Shown here: in pieces, positions 24,379 through 41,200 of the stretch
Layout of the letters: each line of letters opens with the position of its first letter
Numbering within the stretch: the first letter of the stretch is position 1
Source of the DNA: an uncultured Gemmatimonadota bacterium
Lineage (GTDB): Bacteria > Latescibacterota > UBA2968 > UBA8231
Assembly: GCA_903893785.1 (NCBI GenBank)
Contig: CAITNQ010000461.1
Span: forward strand, 1-53,368
DNA length: 53,368 nucleotides
Direction of reading: 5' to 3'
The notes under the pieces: generated by a model
Databases searched by the model: none
The model's input: the letters and a program-made list of their open reading frames with translations, nothing else
What the model was told of the DNA's origin: nothing
Position numbers and translations under genes: made by a program

Positions 24379-25716
24379 ATGCTCTCCAAACTGAGTCTCG
24401 CCGGCGCTGATCCGCGCCAGGAAGTCCGCGCCGGGGTCACCACCTTCATGACCATGGCCTATATCATCGCCGTGAACCCGCAGATTCTCGGCGACGCTGG
24501 CATGCCCCGCGACGGGGTCATGGCGGCCACCTGCCTGGCCGCGGCCTTCGGTTCGCTGCTGATGGGGGTGCTGACCAACTTCCCTTTCGCCCTGGCGCCC
24601 GGAATGGGACTGAACGCCTACTTCGCCTACACCGTGGTCCTGGGCCTGGGGCTGTCGTGGCAGGGAGCGCTGGCCGCCGTCTTCGTCTCGGGTGTGCTGT
24701 TCCTGCTCCTCACCATCACCCGAGCGCGTCAGGCCATCGTCAACGGCATTCCGTTGAGCCTCAAGTGCGCCATCAGCGTCGGGATCGGGCTGTTCATCGC
24801 CTTAATCGGCTTGGAGAAGGCCGGACTCATCGTGCCCAGCCCGGCCACCGGCAGCCTCGGCCTGGTCACCCCGGCGCATTTCACCACGCCGGAACTGACC
24901 CGCCTGCTGCCGCCCGGGACCTCACCTGCGTCAATCTGCGTGGCCCTGATCGGGCTGGTTCTCTCTGCTGGCCTCATCGTGCGCCGGGTCCGGGGCGCCC
25001 TGCTGTGGGGTATCATCGGTGCTACCGTGGCCGGGGTGCCCCTGGGCGTGGTCACCTGGCCCGGCGGCCCCCCGGTCAGCCTGCCTTCGGGACTGGGGCG
25101 GACCTTCATGGCCATGGATTTCCACGCGCTCCTGGGGTTCGGCCTGGTGTCGGTCATTTTCACCTTCACCTTCGTTGACCTTTTCGACGCTGTGGGCACC
25201 CTGGTGGGCGTGGCCAACAAGGCAGGCATGCTGGACGCGCAGGGGCGCCTGCCGCGGGTGACGCGGGCTCTGGTGGCCGATTCGCTGGCGACGGCGGCCG
25301 GGGCAGCGCTGGGCACGAGCACCACCACGGCGTACATCGAGAGCGCGACCGGGGTAGCCGAGGGAGGACGCACGGGGTGGACCGCAGTCACCGTGGCGGT
25401 GCTCTTCCTCGCCGCCCTGTTCTGCGCCCCGCTGGTTAACGCTGTTCCAGCCGCTGCCACGGCCCCGGCGCTGATTCTCGTCGGCGTGTTCATGATCGAG
25501 CCCGTGACACGCATCGACTTCGGCGACTTCGCCGAGGCCATCCCGGCGTTCTGTGCCATGGTCATCATGCCTTTGGCGTTCAGCATTGCCGAAGGCATCG
25601 TCTTCGGGGTCCTCTCCTACACCCTGCTGCGCCTCCTGTCCGGGCGTTGGCGCGACCTCAGCCTCACGATGGCGTTACTCAGCGCCCTCTTCCTGGTCCA
25701 CCTGGCCTGGCGCTGA
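24379..25716 (+). CDS. NCS2 family purine permease (AzgA-like adenine/guanine/hypoxanthine transporter)
   Basis: The 445-residue inner-membrane protein has about 12-14 hydrophobic helices. AzgA-branch motifs are visible: EVRAGVTTFMTMAYIIAVNP at the N-terminus, FALAPGMGLNAYFAY, FTFVDLFDAVGTLVGVANKAG and GTSTTTAYIESATGVAEGGRTG. This branch imports purine bases by proton symport. GGGAGG lies seven bases before ATG 24379. Between the hpf terminator and this start I see no promoter and no purine-riboswitch consensus. It converges on the Lrp/AsnC gene. The exact base specificity cannot be read. Confidence 0.92.
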   Translation: MLSKLSLAGADPRQEVRAGVTTFMTMAYIIAVNPQILGDAGMPRDGVMAATCLAAAFGSLLMGVLTNFPFALAPGMGLNAYFAYTVVLGLGLSWQGALAAVFVSGVLFLLLTITRARQAIVNGIPLSLKCAISVGIGLFIALIGLEKAGLIVPSPATGSLGLVTPAHFTTPELTRLLPPGTSPASICVALIGLVLSAGLIVRRVRGALLWGIIGATVAGVPLGVVTWPGGPPVSLPSGLGRTFMAMDFHALLGFGLVSVIFTFTFVDLFDAVGTLVGVANKAGMLDAQGRLPRVTRALVADSLATAAGAALGTSTTTAYIESATGVAEGGRTGWTAVTVAVLFLAALFCAPLVNAVPAAATAPALILVGVFMIEPVTRIDFGDFAEAIPAFCAMVIMPLAFSIAEGIVFGVLSYTLLRLLSGRWRDLSLTMALLSALFLVHLAWR

Positions 25717-25764
25717 CGATCCTTCCCCGTGCGCGTTCGCACGCGGTGGCCGGCGCTGGCGGAC

Positions 25765-25805
25765 GCGCCCCCGGCGGCCGCGGCTTGCCCTGGCGCCGGG
25801 GGCGC
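25765..25805. terminator. GC-rich hairpin between convergent permease and regulator genes
   Basis: A 12-bp perfect stem (GCGCCCCCGGCG at 25765-25776, partner at 25794-25805) encloses a 17-base loop. The right arm touches the regulator stop codon. There is no T-run, so its strength as a terminator is uncertain. Confidence 0.5.
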
Positions 25806-26380
25806 TACTCGGCGAAGATGGCCTCGTCAGGCCAGTCGCGCCGGATGAAGCCGCTCTCCATGTTGACCAGGGGCAGGTAGTTGTGTTCGCGGCGGATGGG
25901 GTCGAGCAGGCGGATCGTGCGCAGTTCCACGATGGAGTCCCGCCCGTGGTTCTTCTGCAGTGAGGGGATGATCTTGCCCTGCACGCTCTCGGCAATGTCG
26001 CTGGCCGAAGCGCCCTCCACCACCATGACCAGCGCAATGTGCCCGTCGGTCTCGGCGATGAAGCTGTACCGGATGAGCTCGTAGAACACATTGATCACGT
26101 TGGGCTCGCTGCGGATCTCCTGGACGATCTGGCTGCGGGTGATACCCAATCGGAACTTGATCACCAGCATGTGCGTGGCCGTGAACCGCCCGGTGCCGCC
26201 CACCTGCCGTTCGACCACCGTCTGGTACGACAGAATGCCCTCCTGCTCCAGTCGCAGCCGCTTGCGGCTGACCGTGCGAACCGGCACGCCGGTGAGAGCG
26301 CCGACGCGGTTGTCGGAATAGCGCGGGTTGCGGATCAGGGCATGGATTATCTGCCGTTCCTGCTCGTCGAGCTCGCGCAT
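25805..26380 (-). CDS. Lrp/AsnC-family transcriptional regulator
   Basis: The 191-residue protein has an N-terminal helix-turn-helix (residues 1-55: IIHALIRNPRYSDNRVGAL, then VPVRTVSRKRLRLEQEGIL) and an RAM-like ligand/oligomer domain. It is about 40 residues longer than usual Lrp/AsnC proteins, the extra part being at the C-terminus (IRLLDPIRREHNYL onward). The family senses amino acids and controls nitrogen and amino-acid genes. ATG 26380 has GGAGGT upstream; an in-frame extension to 26461 covers the promoter region and is not used. It diverges from gltB, and an inverted repeat lies between them, so control of gltBD and itself is the simplest inference. Confidence 0.85.
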   Translation of the reverse strand: MRELDEQERQIIHALIRNPRYSDNRVGALTGVPVRTVSRKRLRLEQEGILSYQTVVERQVGGTGRFTATHMLVIKFRLGITRSQIVQEIRSEPNVINVFYELIRYSFIAETDGHIALVMVVEGASASDIAESVQGKIIPSLQKNHGRDSIVELRTIRLLDPIRREHNYLPLVNMESGFIRRDWPDEAIFAE

Positions 26381-26415
26381 GACCAAGGTACCTCCAGGTA
26401 AAGGACCATGATGCA

Positions 26416-26421
26416 ATAATA
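26416..26421 (-). promoter_or_regulatory. Candidate -10 of the Lrp/AsnC gene
   Basis: TATTAT on the minus strand lies 35 bases before ATG 26380. The matching -35 position is poor (CACACA), and the inverted repeat at 26428-26450 covers the region between, which would fit self-control. Confidence 0.4.
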
Positions 26422-26427
26422 GGCCAA

Positions 26428-26450
26428 AATACCGCAGTGTGTGGAGTATT
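26428..26450. promoter_or_regulatory. Candidate operator: inverted repeat AATAC-N13-GTATT
   Basis: AATAC (26428-26432) and GTATT (26446-26450) are reverse complements in an A+T-rich island unlike the surrounding sequence. It lies 36 bases upstream of the gltB -35 box and over the promoter of the divergent Lrp/AsnC gene. Such short dyads suit this family, but the arms are only 5 bp. Confidence 0.4.
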
Positions 26451-26486
26451 GTCGCCATCAAAACGGAATACGTGGCCGAATTTAGT

Positions 26487-26514
26487 TGACACCTCCTCTT
26501 CCTGCGCTATATTT
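26487..26514 (+). promoter_or_regulatory. Near-consensus sigma70 promoter of gltBD
   Basis: TTGACA (26487-26492), 16-bp spacer, TATATT (26509-26514). Transcription would start near 26521, leaving a leader of about 140 bases before ATG 26661. The leader contains a GC-rich stretch but no recognised riboswitch. Confidence 0.8.
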
Positions 26515-26660
26515 TCCATGGTGCCATCACCGCCTGGCACGTTGCGCGACCGCGTTTGCAGGGTACGCCGGCTGCGGTAGCGCCTGCTTTGAGCGCCCGC
26601 CCGACAAACGCCGGGGGGGCGCTTTGCGGTTGGCAGTACCCCAAGAAGGAGGTGGACGCG

Positions 26661-31253
<4,593 letters not shown>

Positions 31254-31342
31254 TCTTGCGTGGTGCGGCGGGGCGTCAGGCTGACGAACCGCACGGGGCT
31301 GACCAGTGACAGTGGCTGCAACCAGGTTGTCGAGGAGACGCC

Positions 31343-32827
31343 ATGGGAAAACCGACAGGCTTCCTGCAGTTTGACCGCGAGGTCGCTGCTGACCGTCCAG
31401 CCGATGAGCGCATCCGCGACTGGGACGAGTTCCATGCCGGTTTGGACGAGACGAGCCTGCGGCAACAGGGGGCCCGGTGCATGGACTGCGGCACGCCTTT
31501 CTGCCATTTGGGTCAGGCCTTGCCACCCGGCGGACCTGCCGCAGGCTGCCCCTTGGGCAACTACATCCCGGAGTGGAATGACCTGGTGTACCGGGGCTTA
31601 TGGCGTGAAGCCCTCGAGCGGCTGCACCAGACCAGCAATTTCCCCGAGTTCACCGGGCGGGTCTGCCCGGCGCCGTGTGAGGGTTCCTGCGTCCTGGGTG
31701 CGCAGGCACCGGCAGTGACCATCAAGAGCATTGAGTGCGCCATTGTCGACCGCGGCTTTGCCGAGGGTTGGATCGTGCCTGAGCCCCCGCCGCGGCGTAC
31801 GGGCCGTAACGTGGCGGTCGTGGGTTCCGGGCCGGCAGGGCTGGCCTGCGCGGCCCAGTTGAACCGAGCCGGCCATCGCGTTACCGTGTACGAGCGCGCC
31901 GATCGCCCCGGCGGCCTGCTGATGTACGGCATTCCCAGCATGAAGCTGGAGAAGCGGCTGGTGCAGCGACGGGTAGACCTGCTGGCGGCTGAAGGGGTGC
32001 GCTTCGCCACCCACACTGAAGTGGGGGTGCAGGTCACCGCAGACCAATTGCGCGCGCAGTATGACGCCGTGGTCCTGTGCGTCGGGGCCACGCGACCCCG
32101 TGACCTGGCGGTGCCGGGGCGCGACCTGGCTGGCATTCATCAAGCCATCGAGTTCCTCCACGGCAACACCCGGCACCTGCTAGACGGCGCAGTCGGGTCG
32201 CCGCCGGTATCGGCCCATGGCCGGCAGGTGGTGATTCTCGGCGGTGGCGACACGGGCACGGACTGTGTGGCCACCGCCATCCGCCACGGCTGCAGCAGTG
32301 TCGCCCAGTTTGACATCATCCCCGCACCACTGGCCCAGCGCGCCGCTGACAACCCCTGGCCCCAGTGGCCGCGCGTGGCCCGCACTGACTACGGCCAGGA
32401 GGAAGCCATCGCCGTCTTCGGCGCCGACCCGCGCCAGTACCTGCTCAGCACCGTGCGTTTCAGCGGCGACGCTGCCGGGCGGGTTAGCCAGGTGCACACG
32501 GTGCGCGTGGAATGGGGTCCGGGGCCCGACGGACGGCCCTTCCGCGAGGTGCCCGGGTCGGAGCAGGCGTTTTCTGCCGACCTGGTTCTCCTGTCCATGG
32601 GATGGCTCGGACCTGAAAGCCCGCTGCTGGAGCAGTTCGGCGTGGCGCGTGACAGGCGGAGCAATGTCGAGGCGGAATTCGGCCGCTTCGCCACCAACGT
32701 ACCCGGCGTGTTTGCCGCCGGCGACGCGCGCCGGGGTGCCAGCCTGGTGGTGTGGGCTCTGGCAGAAGGGCGGGGCGCCGCCCGCGAGGTGGACCACTAC
32801 CTCATGGGCAACACCGACCTGCCGTGA
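31343..32827 (+). CDS. gltD: Glutamate synthase, small (beta) subunit
   Basis: This 494-residue flavoprotein supplies electrons from NAD(P)H to GltB. The N-terminal Fe-S cysteines are in RCMDCGTPFCH, GCPLGNYIPEW and CPAPCEGSC. The FAD-binding site is VAVVGSGPAGLACA, followed by RPGGLLMYGIP. The NAD(P)H-binding site is VVILGGGDTGTDCV. The C-terminal FAD contact is GVFAAGDARRG. ATG 31343 follows GAGGAGACGCC. It is the second gene of the gltBD unit and converges with carB. Confidence 0.97.
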   Translation: MGKPTGFLQFDREVAADRPADERIRDWDEFHAGLDETSLRQQGARCMDCGTPFCHLGQALPPGGPAAGCPLGNYIPEWNDLVYRGLWREALERLHQTSNFPEFTGRVCPAPCEGSCVLGAQAPAVTIKSIECAIVDRGFAEGWIVPEPPPRRTGRNVAVVGSGPAGLACAAQLNRAGHRVTVYERADRPGGLLMYGIPSMKLEKRLVQRRVDLLAAEGVRFATHTEVGVQVTADQLRAQYDAVVLCVGATRPRDLAVPGRDLAGIHQAIEFLHGNTRHLLDGAVGSPPVSAHGRQVVILGGGDTGTDCVATAIRHGCSSVAQFDIIPAPLAQRAADNPWPQWPRVARTDYGQEEAIAVFGADPRQYLLSTVRFSGDAAGRVSQVHTVRVEWGPGPDGRPFREVPGSEQAFSADLVLLSMGWLGPESPLLEQFGVARDRRSNVEAEFGRFATNVPGVFAAGDARRGASLVVWALAEGRGAAREVDHYLMGNTDLP

Positions 32828-32830
32828 CCA

Positions 32831-32873
32831 CGCCGCGACCCGGCCGCCAGCCCACGGCAGCCGAGTCGCGGCG
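32831..32873. terminator. Inverted repeat between convergent gltD and carB
   Basis: CGCCGCGAC (32831-32839) pairs with GTCGCGGCG (32865-32873) across a 25-base loop, filling the 53-base gap between two convergent genes. There is no T-run, so it is a possible bidirectional terminator. Confidence 0.45.
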
Positions 32874-32880
32874 ACGAATG

Positions 32881-36081
<3,201 letters not shown>

Positions 36082-36121
36082 GACGGCTCCAGAGTGGGGT
36101 GGACGCGGGGCACGGCCGGGT

Positions 36122-36967
36122 TCAGGCCAGCCCCAGCAGCGACAGGCTGTCGCGGTGGATCAGGGACTCCAGTTCGTCGACTTTCAGGCGGGGGAGCGCG
36201 GTCCCCTCCAGCATCTGGTTCAGGCCGCGCAAGCCGGCGATGGACGCCTCGACGGTGGTGAACGGGTAGTCAGTGCCGAACAGCAGCTTGTGCCAGACGC
36301 CGTATTCCTGGACCAGCATCAGGCTGTGATAGAGCTGCAGCGGGCGGTAATGCAGGGCGCTGACATCCGCGTACACCTGCGGGTGTTTGCGGATCACGGC
36401 GATGCACTCGCCCTCGTACGGGTGCCCCAGGTGGCCCAACACCAGGCGCACTTCGGGGAAGCGCCGGGCGACGTCGTCCAGGTGCCGTGGCAGGGTGCAC
36501 TCCAGGGGCGCTTGGGAGACGAAGGTCGTCCCGCTGTGCAATACCACCGGCAGGTGATGGTCCTGCGCATAGCGCCAGAGCGGGTCCAGGCGGGGGTCGT
36601 GGGGCGCGAACCCGGCGTACATAGGCAGGAGTTTGATGCCTCGCAGGCCGAGTTCCTGATGCCCGCGTCGCAGCTCTGTTTCCCATCCCGCCTGGGTGGG
36701 GTCCACCGACAGGAACCCGATGGTGTTGGCGGCGTGATCGGCGGCATACTGGGCCACGTAGTCGTCGTCGACCCAGATGCCTGAAAGGCGTGCCTTGCCG
36801 CCGAAAACAAGGGTCCAGTCACATCCGGCGGCAGTGGCGCGGTACTGCTGGTAGTCCACCGTCAGGTCCACCTCGACGCCGGCCCGCGCGCGGGTGGACT
36901 GCTGGCGTGCTTCAGGGCTGAAATGCTCCAGGTACTTCCAGGTGTGGCAGTGCACATCGACGATCAC
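36122..36967 (-). CDS. Amidohydrolase family protein (Amidohydro_2 TIM barrel)
   Basis: The 281-residue metal-dependent hydrolase or decarboxylase of the Amidohydro_2 group shows the ligand pattern: DVHCHTW at the first strand, GIKLLPMYAGF, LHSGTTF, LGHLGHPYEGE, and FGTDYPF with the catalytic Asp. The start is placed at GTG 36967, which follows AAGGAGC and begins right at the first strand; a frame up to 37012 adds only 15 unconvincing residues. A TTGACA promoter element lies at 37044. Substrate unknown; neighbours give no pathway. Confidence 0.87.
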   Translation of the reverse strand: MIVDVHCHTWKYLEHFSPEARQQSTRARAGVEVDLTVDYQQYRATAAGCDWTLVFGGKARLSGIWVDDDYVAQYAADHAANTIGFLSVDPTQAGWETELRRGHQELGLRGIKLLPMYAGFAPHDPRLDPLWRYAQDHHLPVVLHSGTTFVSQAPLECTLPRHLDDVARRFPEVRLVLGHLGHPYEGECIAVIRKHPQVYADVSALHYRPLQLYHSLMLVQEYGVWHKLLFGTDYPFTTVEASIAGLRGLNQMLEGTALPRLKVDELESLIHRDSLSLLGLA

Positions 36968-37020
36968 GAGCGGCTCCTTGGCCACGGGCAGCGCCGGGCA
37001 GGCGCCCGGCACGGGGCGAT

Positions 37021-37049
37021 ACGTTGGCGCATCGGCATGGGGTTGTCAA
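37021..37049 (-). promoter_or_regulatory. Candidate promoter of the amidohydrolase-carB unit
   Basis: On the minus strand a perfect TTGACA (37044-37049) is followed 17 bases later by CAACGT (37021-37026), a poor -10; shifting two bases gives ACGTAT. It lies 54 bases upstream of GTG 36967. A GCGCGC stem-loop at 37075-37092 precedes it. Confidence 0.45.
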
Positions 37050-37170
37050 GTTCCGCATGGGCCACTCGTCGCCTGCGCGCAACCCCGCGCGCTCAAGGTG
37101 GCGAGGTCACGGTCTGCCGCGGCGCCGCCAGTCCCGACTTACCCGGCGCCGGCGGCGGTCAGGGGCCGTA

Positions 37171-38202
37171 TTACGGCGCCGCGGCGGTGGGTGTCTGGGA
37201 GGGTTCGGCCAGATCGAAGGGCGAGGGCATGGGCCCCGTGCCGGCGAGCACGGCGGGTGCGGGAAACAGCAGGGCGGCCTTGGCCGGGGGAAGAATACAC
37301 ACTTGGTTCACGGGCTTGACGCGCACGGCCACTCCCGAGGCGTCCGCCGCACTGCCCAACTCCAGAGTGTCGGCCTTACCGTCCGTCCGTACCAGCCGGA
37401 GCCACCGCCCGTCGGGGCGGAAGGCGTCCACTGGCGCCAGCGCCGCCCAGCGCAGGCGCTGAAGGTACGCTGCGAAGGGGACCGCCCCGGGACAGGCTTG
37501 CTCGGTAGTGCCGCGTTGCCCGAACCACGTCTCCGCGCGGTCGCCCGGGTCAGCACCGGGCAGGGGCCCCCGGGCCGACGGCGCGTCGCGTCGGAGGCGG
37601 TCAAAACCGCCCGCACCGCTGCCGCCGAAGACCACCTCGGAGAGGCCGGCGGCCGCCGACCGAGCGGGCAGGACGTGGGGGTCGAGCAGGGGACGGTTCA
37701 GCGGCGCCAGAGCCGGGCGCGGATTGGCCTGCAGGTGGAACACTGTGTCTCGATCCACTGGCAGGGCATAGGCGTCTACCGCATGAGGGCCCGGCGCGCC
37801 CCGTCCCAGGGCGATTGCCGCCAGGACGCGCCCCGAGGCATCGCGGGCGGTCAGCCGGACCTGCTGATCGGGTTCCAGGCCGTAGCGGTCCAGGTCGCCG
37901 GGTTCAGCGCTCACCGGCGTGCCATAGGCGCCGAAGGCGGCCGCCACGGCGTCGAGTCGTGCCGATGACGCTACCGCGTTGCAGTAACCCGGGAAGCGCC
38001 ACAGGTCCCCTTGATGCACGTAGACCCAGGTCCGCCCGTCGCCAACGATTTCCAGGCTGGCGATCTGGTCGCTGCGTATCTGCGTCAGTGGCCGCAGCGT
38101 CGCGGCCTGTTCGCGCGCCTGGCGATCAAAGCGTCGCAACTGGGTGTCCGCCAGGACTAGCAGTGCGGCCAGGGAAGCCAGGACCAGCAGCAGACGGTTC
38201 AC
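37171..38202 (-). CDS. DUF4340-type membrane-anchored protein of the Gld ABC cluster
   Basis: The 343-residue protein has one N-terminal membrane anchor (LLLVLASLAALLVLA) and a long extracytoplasmic part with repeated beta units of the DUF4340 kind (TWVYVHQGDLWRFP, LDAVAAAFGAYGTP, YGLEPDQQVRLTARD, LAAIALGRGAPG, DRDTVFHLQ). DUF4340 genes commonly follow GldG-like genes; their function is unknown. GTG 38202 overlaps the stop of the GldG-like gene as GTGA. It is the last gene of the minus-strand run ATPase, permease, GldG-like, DUF4340. Confidence 0.78.
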   Translation of the reverse strand: MNRLLLVLASLAALLVLADTQLRRFDRQAREQAATLRPLTQIRSDQIASLEIVGDGRTWVYVHQGDLWRFPGYCNAVASSARLDAVAAAFGAYGTPVSAEPGDLDRYGLEPDQQVRLTARDASGRVLAAIALGRGAPGPHAVDAYALPVDRDTVFHLQANPRPALAPLNRPLLDPHVLPARSAAAGLSEVVFGGSGAGGFDRLRRDAPSARGPLPGADPGDRAETWFGQRGTTEQACPGAVPFAAYLQRLRWAALAPVDAFRPDGRWLRLVRTDGKADTLELGSAADASGVAVRVKPVNQVCILPPAKAALLFPAPAVLAGTGPMPSPFDLAEPSQTPTAAAP

Positions 38203-41200
38203 CGTGGCCCTGCCCCTGTCGGGCGCTCACCGTCGGCGCGCTGCCACCGACGCCGTTGCCGCCCCCAGCGCGCCAGGCCCAAGAGCGCCAGGGCCGATGG
38301 CCCCGCCAGGGCCACCACCAGACGCCAGACCAGTTTCTCCCCCGCGGTGCGGAAGGCGAACCCCGGCAGGCCGCGGTGGCGGGCCTGGAGGGTGGCCAGT
38401 TCCGGCCCCCAGGCGAGTCCGGCGACGGCGTTGAGCAGAAACTGGTCGTGAGCGAATCCGCGCGCGTGCAGGTATTCGTTGCGGAACATCTCGGCACAGC
38501 CGACGAGCAGGAGTGAACCCTCGGCGCCAGTGCCACGGTCGGCCGCTGCCGGCGGTTCGGCCGCAGCCGCGGTCTTCGGCGCTTCCGGGAAGGGCCCGTC
38601 CACTTCCATGGCCAGGGGCTGTGGCCCAGACAGGTAATGGGTGGGCACGAAGGCGCTGGGCGGCAGCCATCCACCCTCCCACGCGTAGGACCAGGCCTGC
38701 GGCGAGGTGGTGATCAGGACCCGCTGCCGCAGGCCCGCGGCCGCCAGCGCCTTGGCATCCACGGCGAAGCGGTTGCCCCAGACGAATAGCAGGTCGCCCA
38801 GGTGCTCGGTCAGGGCCGTGCCGGTGGCGTAGAAGGCGGGCACGCTGCGTACAAGGAAGGGAAGGGCAACCTGCTGGGCCTCGTACTCGCGGTTGGCACC
38901 GCGGTTCACCTGCGTTTCCATGGCCAGCTGGGAGCGGGTCCGATCCATCAGTATTTCCCGCACCTGCTCGACGCCGAAACGCCGCAGGTAGGGGTCCAGG
39001 TCCTGGAACTGGGGCTGCGGCCAGTAGACAGTGGCGAACCCGCCGCCGCGGTACTGACGCTGTTGGATGTTGAAGTGCTGCATCGCCACCAGGGCATGGC
39101 CGCCCCGGTGCAGGTACCGGCTGAGGACCCCGGTCATGGCGCTGGCGTCGCGCCGCGGCTGCAGCCATACCATGGCCTCGGGATCGGCCTCCAGGACCGG
39201 GGCGCGCGGGTTCACCGGCAGCACCTGGTACCCGTAGTCCTCCAGCAGCGCGGTCGCGCCGCTGTATATATCGGTGCCCGCCGGTGCCGACAGTCCTTGG
39301 CGCTGGTAGTCTTCCAGCGCCTCCGCCGGTGACAGCCGCGGTTCCTCGGCCGCCACGGCGATGCGCGGCGGTTGGCCGCGCTCCAGACGCCGCAGGGCGG
39401 CGCAGACCAGGAAATCCAGATGCTGTGCGGTGGCCTCGTCGAGTCGCCCGATCACCGTCGACCGCGCCCCCTCGCTCAAGCGCAGGCCCGACCACACCGA
39501 GCCCACGGTAAGGCTGTCGTGGGCAATGCGGTCGGCCACCAACGGGCGGAATCCCTGCCCCAGCAGCGACTGACGAGCCCGCGGGTCGGCCGGCTGCACG
39601 CGGACCGGGGCCACGGCAATGCCTTGACCGGCCAGCAACCGGGTGGCGCGGTCCTGGGCGGCCCGCAGGCCAGGGGACAGGTCTGCTCTGGGCGACGACA
39701 CCATCTCCGCGCGCAGGCGGGCGCGGTGCTCGGCCAGCAACTCGCGTGTCGCCGTCGCCGGCGTGTTCAACTGGTCGCTGCTCACGTCCAGCGCCGGCAG
39801 GTGGTCGGCCACAGGACCGGTCACCAGGGCCGCGGTGGCCAAGCCGATCGCCACCAGGCCCCGCCGGCCCGGCCGGGCCCACGGCGCCCGGCTCGCTGTT
39901 GGCGCAGACGCCGCCTGGTCAAGCTCGCCGCCGGGCCGGAGGCGGGTCCAGGCCAGGCCGGCCAGCAGCGCCGGCACGGCCAGCGTCACGGCCAAACGCC
40001 AGAGCAGTCGGCCGGCAGTACCCGGCACGGCCACCGGAGGCGGTGCACCGCGGTCCAGTCGACGGCGCACCAGACGTCCCGGCTCGGTGAAGGTGCGCAC
40101 CAGGTTCCGCAGGAAGAGCGGGTGGGCGTACACCGGGTCGTCGATCAGGCCGTCCTGCAGCATGGCCGGGCTGGCCAGCACCAGGACCTGGCCCTGCCAC
40201 ACGTCGCGCGGCTGCAACAGGACCGCCAGGTTCTGTCGGGCCACGGGCAGCGACGCCTGCAGATCGGCGGCCGTAATGGCACCGTCCGGCAGCATGGCCA
40301 CCCGGGCGCCATCCGTCGTGGTCGCGATGACCTCGGCGGCGAAACCAGCGCCCTCAAGGCGAACCGGGTCCAGGACCAGGGGGCTGGCCCCGACGAAGCT
40401 CAACCCGCCGCGCGCGGGTTCCAGGAAGCTCTTCAGGTTGCAGCAGATGGGCAGGCAACGCAGCGCGAATGCCGGCGGCTCCGGTTGGCCGCTGGCGGCC
40501 CGAGGGTTTGGCAGGGGGCCCACGCTGCGGTCCAGCAGCAGGTCCGCCTGGGGTATAAGGCCCAGGGGCCGCAGCAGGTCGGACCAGCCCGCCCCGTGCC
40601 GGAGCACCGTGTAACCCGCGCCGTCCGCGCTGCGATCGATGCGGTACATGCTACCCGCCAGCACCACCGTACCGCCGCCGGCGACAAACTGGCGCAGCAG
40701 CCGCTGCTGCGCCGGCCCGACCTGTCGGGGCTGCACCCAGAACAGCACGTCGACAGCGTCCGGTAAGACCGGGGTTGCCTCCAAGTCGATGTCGACCACC
40801 TCGCCGTTGTTGGCCAGTTGGCCCCGGAGGCCTTCGTACCCTTCGGGCGCCGCGACCGCGAACACCGGCTGCCGCGGGTTCGTCAGCGCCATCAGGCGCC
40901 CGACGACCAGGTCTCCCAGCCGCGGCAGATCGGCCGTCCCGACGCCCTGGATGAGCACCTCCGGGCGATCGCCCAAGGCCAGCACCAGGGACGACCAGAC
41001 GGACTGCTCAGACGTCTCGTCACGCTGGACGCGGCGAACCTTGAGTGGCGACACCCGATGGCGGGCCGCGTAGGCGGCGCCGGCGTTGCCGCTCAGGTCC
41101 GGGTCCACGACACGCCAGTCAATCTTCCGCGGCGCCACCCGCGCCATCGCCTCGAGCAGTGACCGCACGCCGCCTTCCACCTCTTTCAGGTGGGCTGGCT

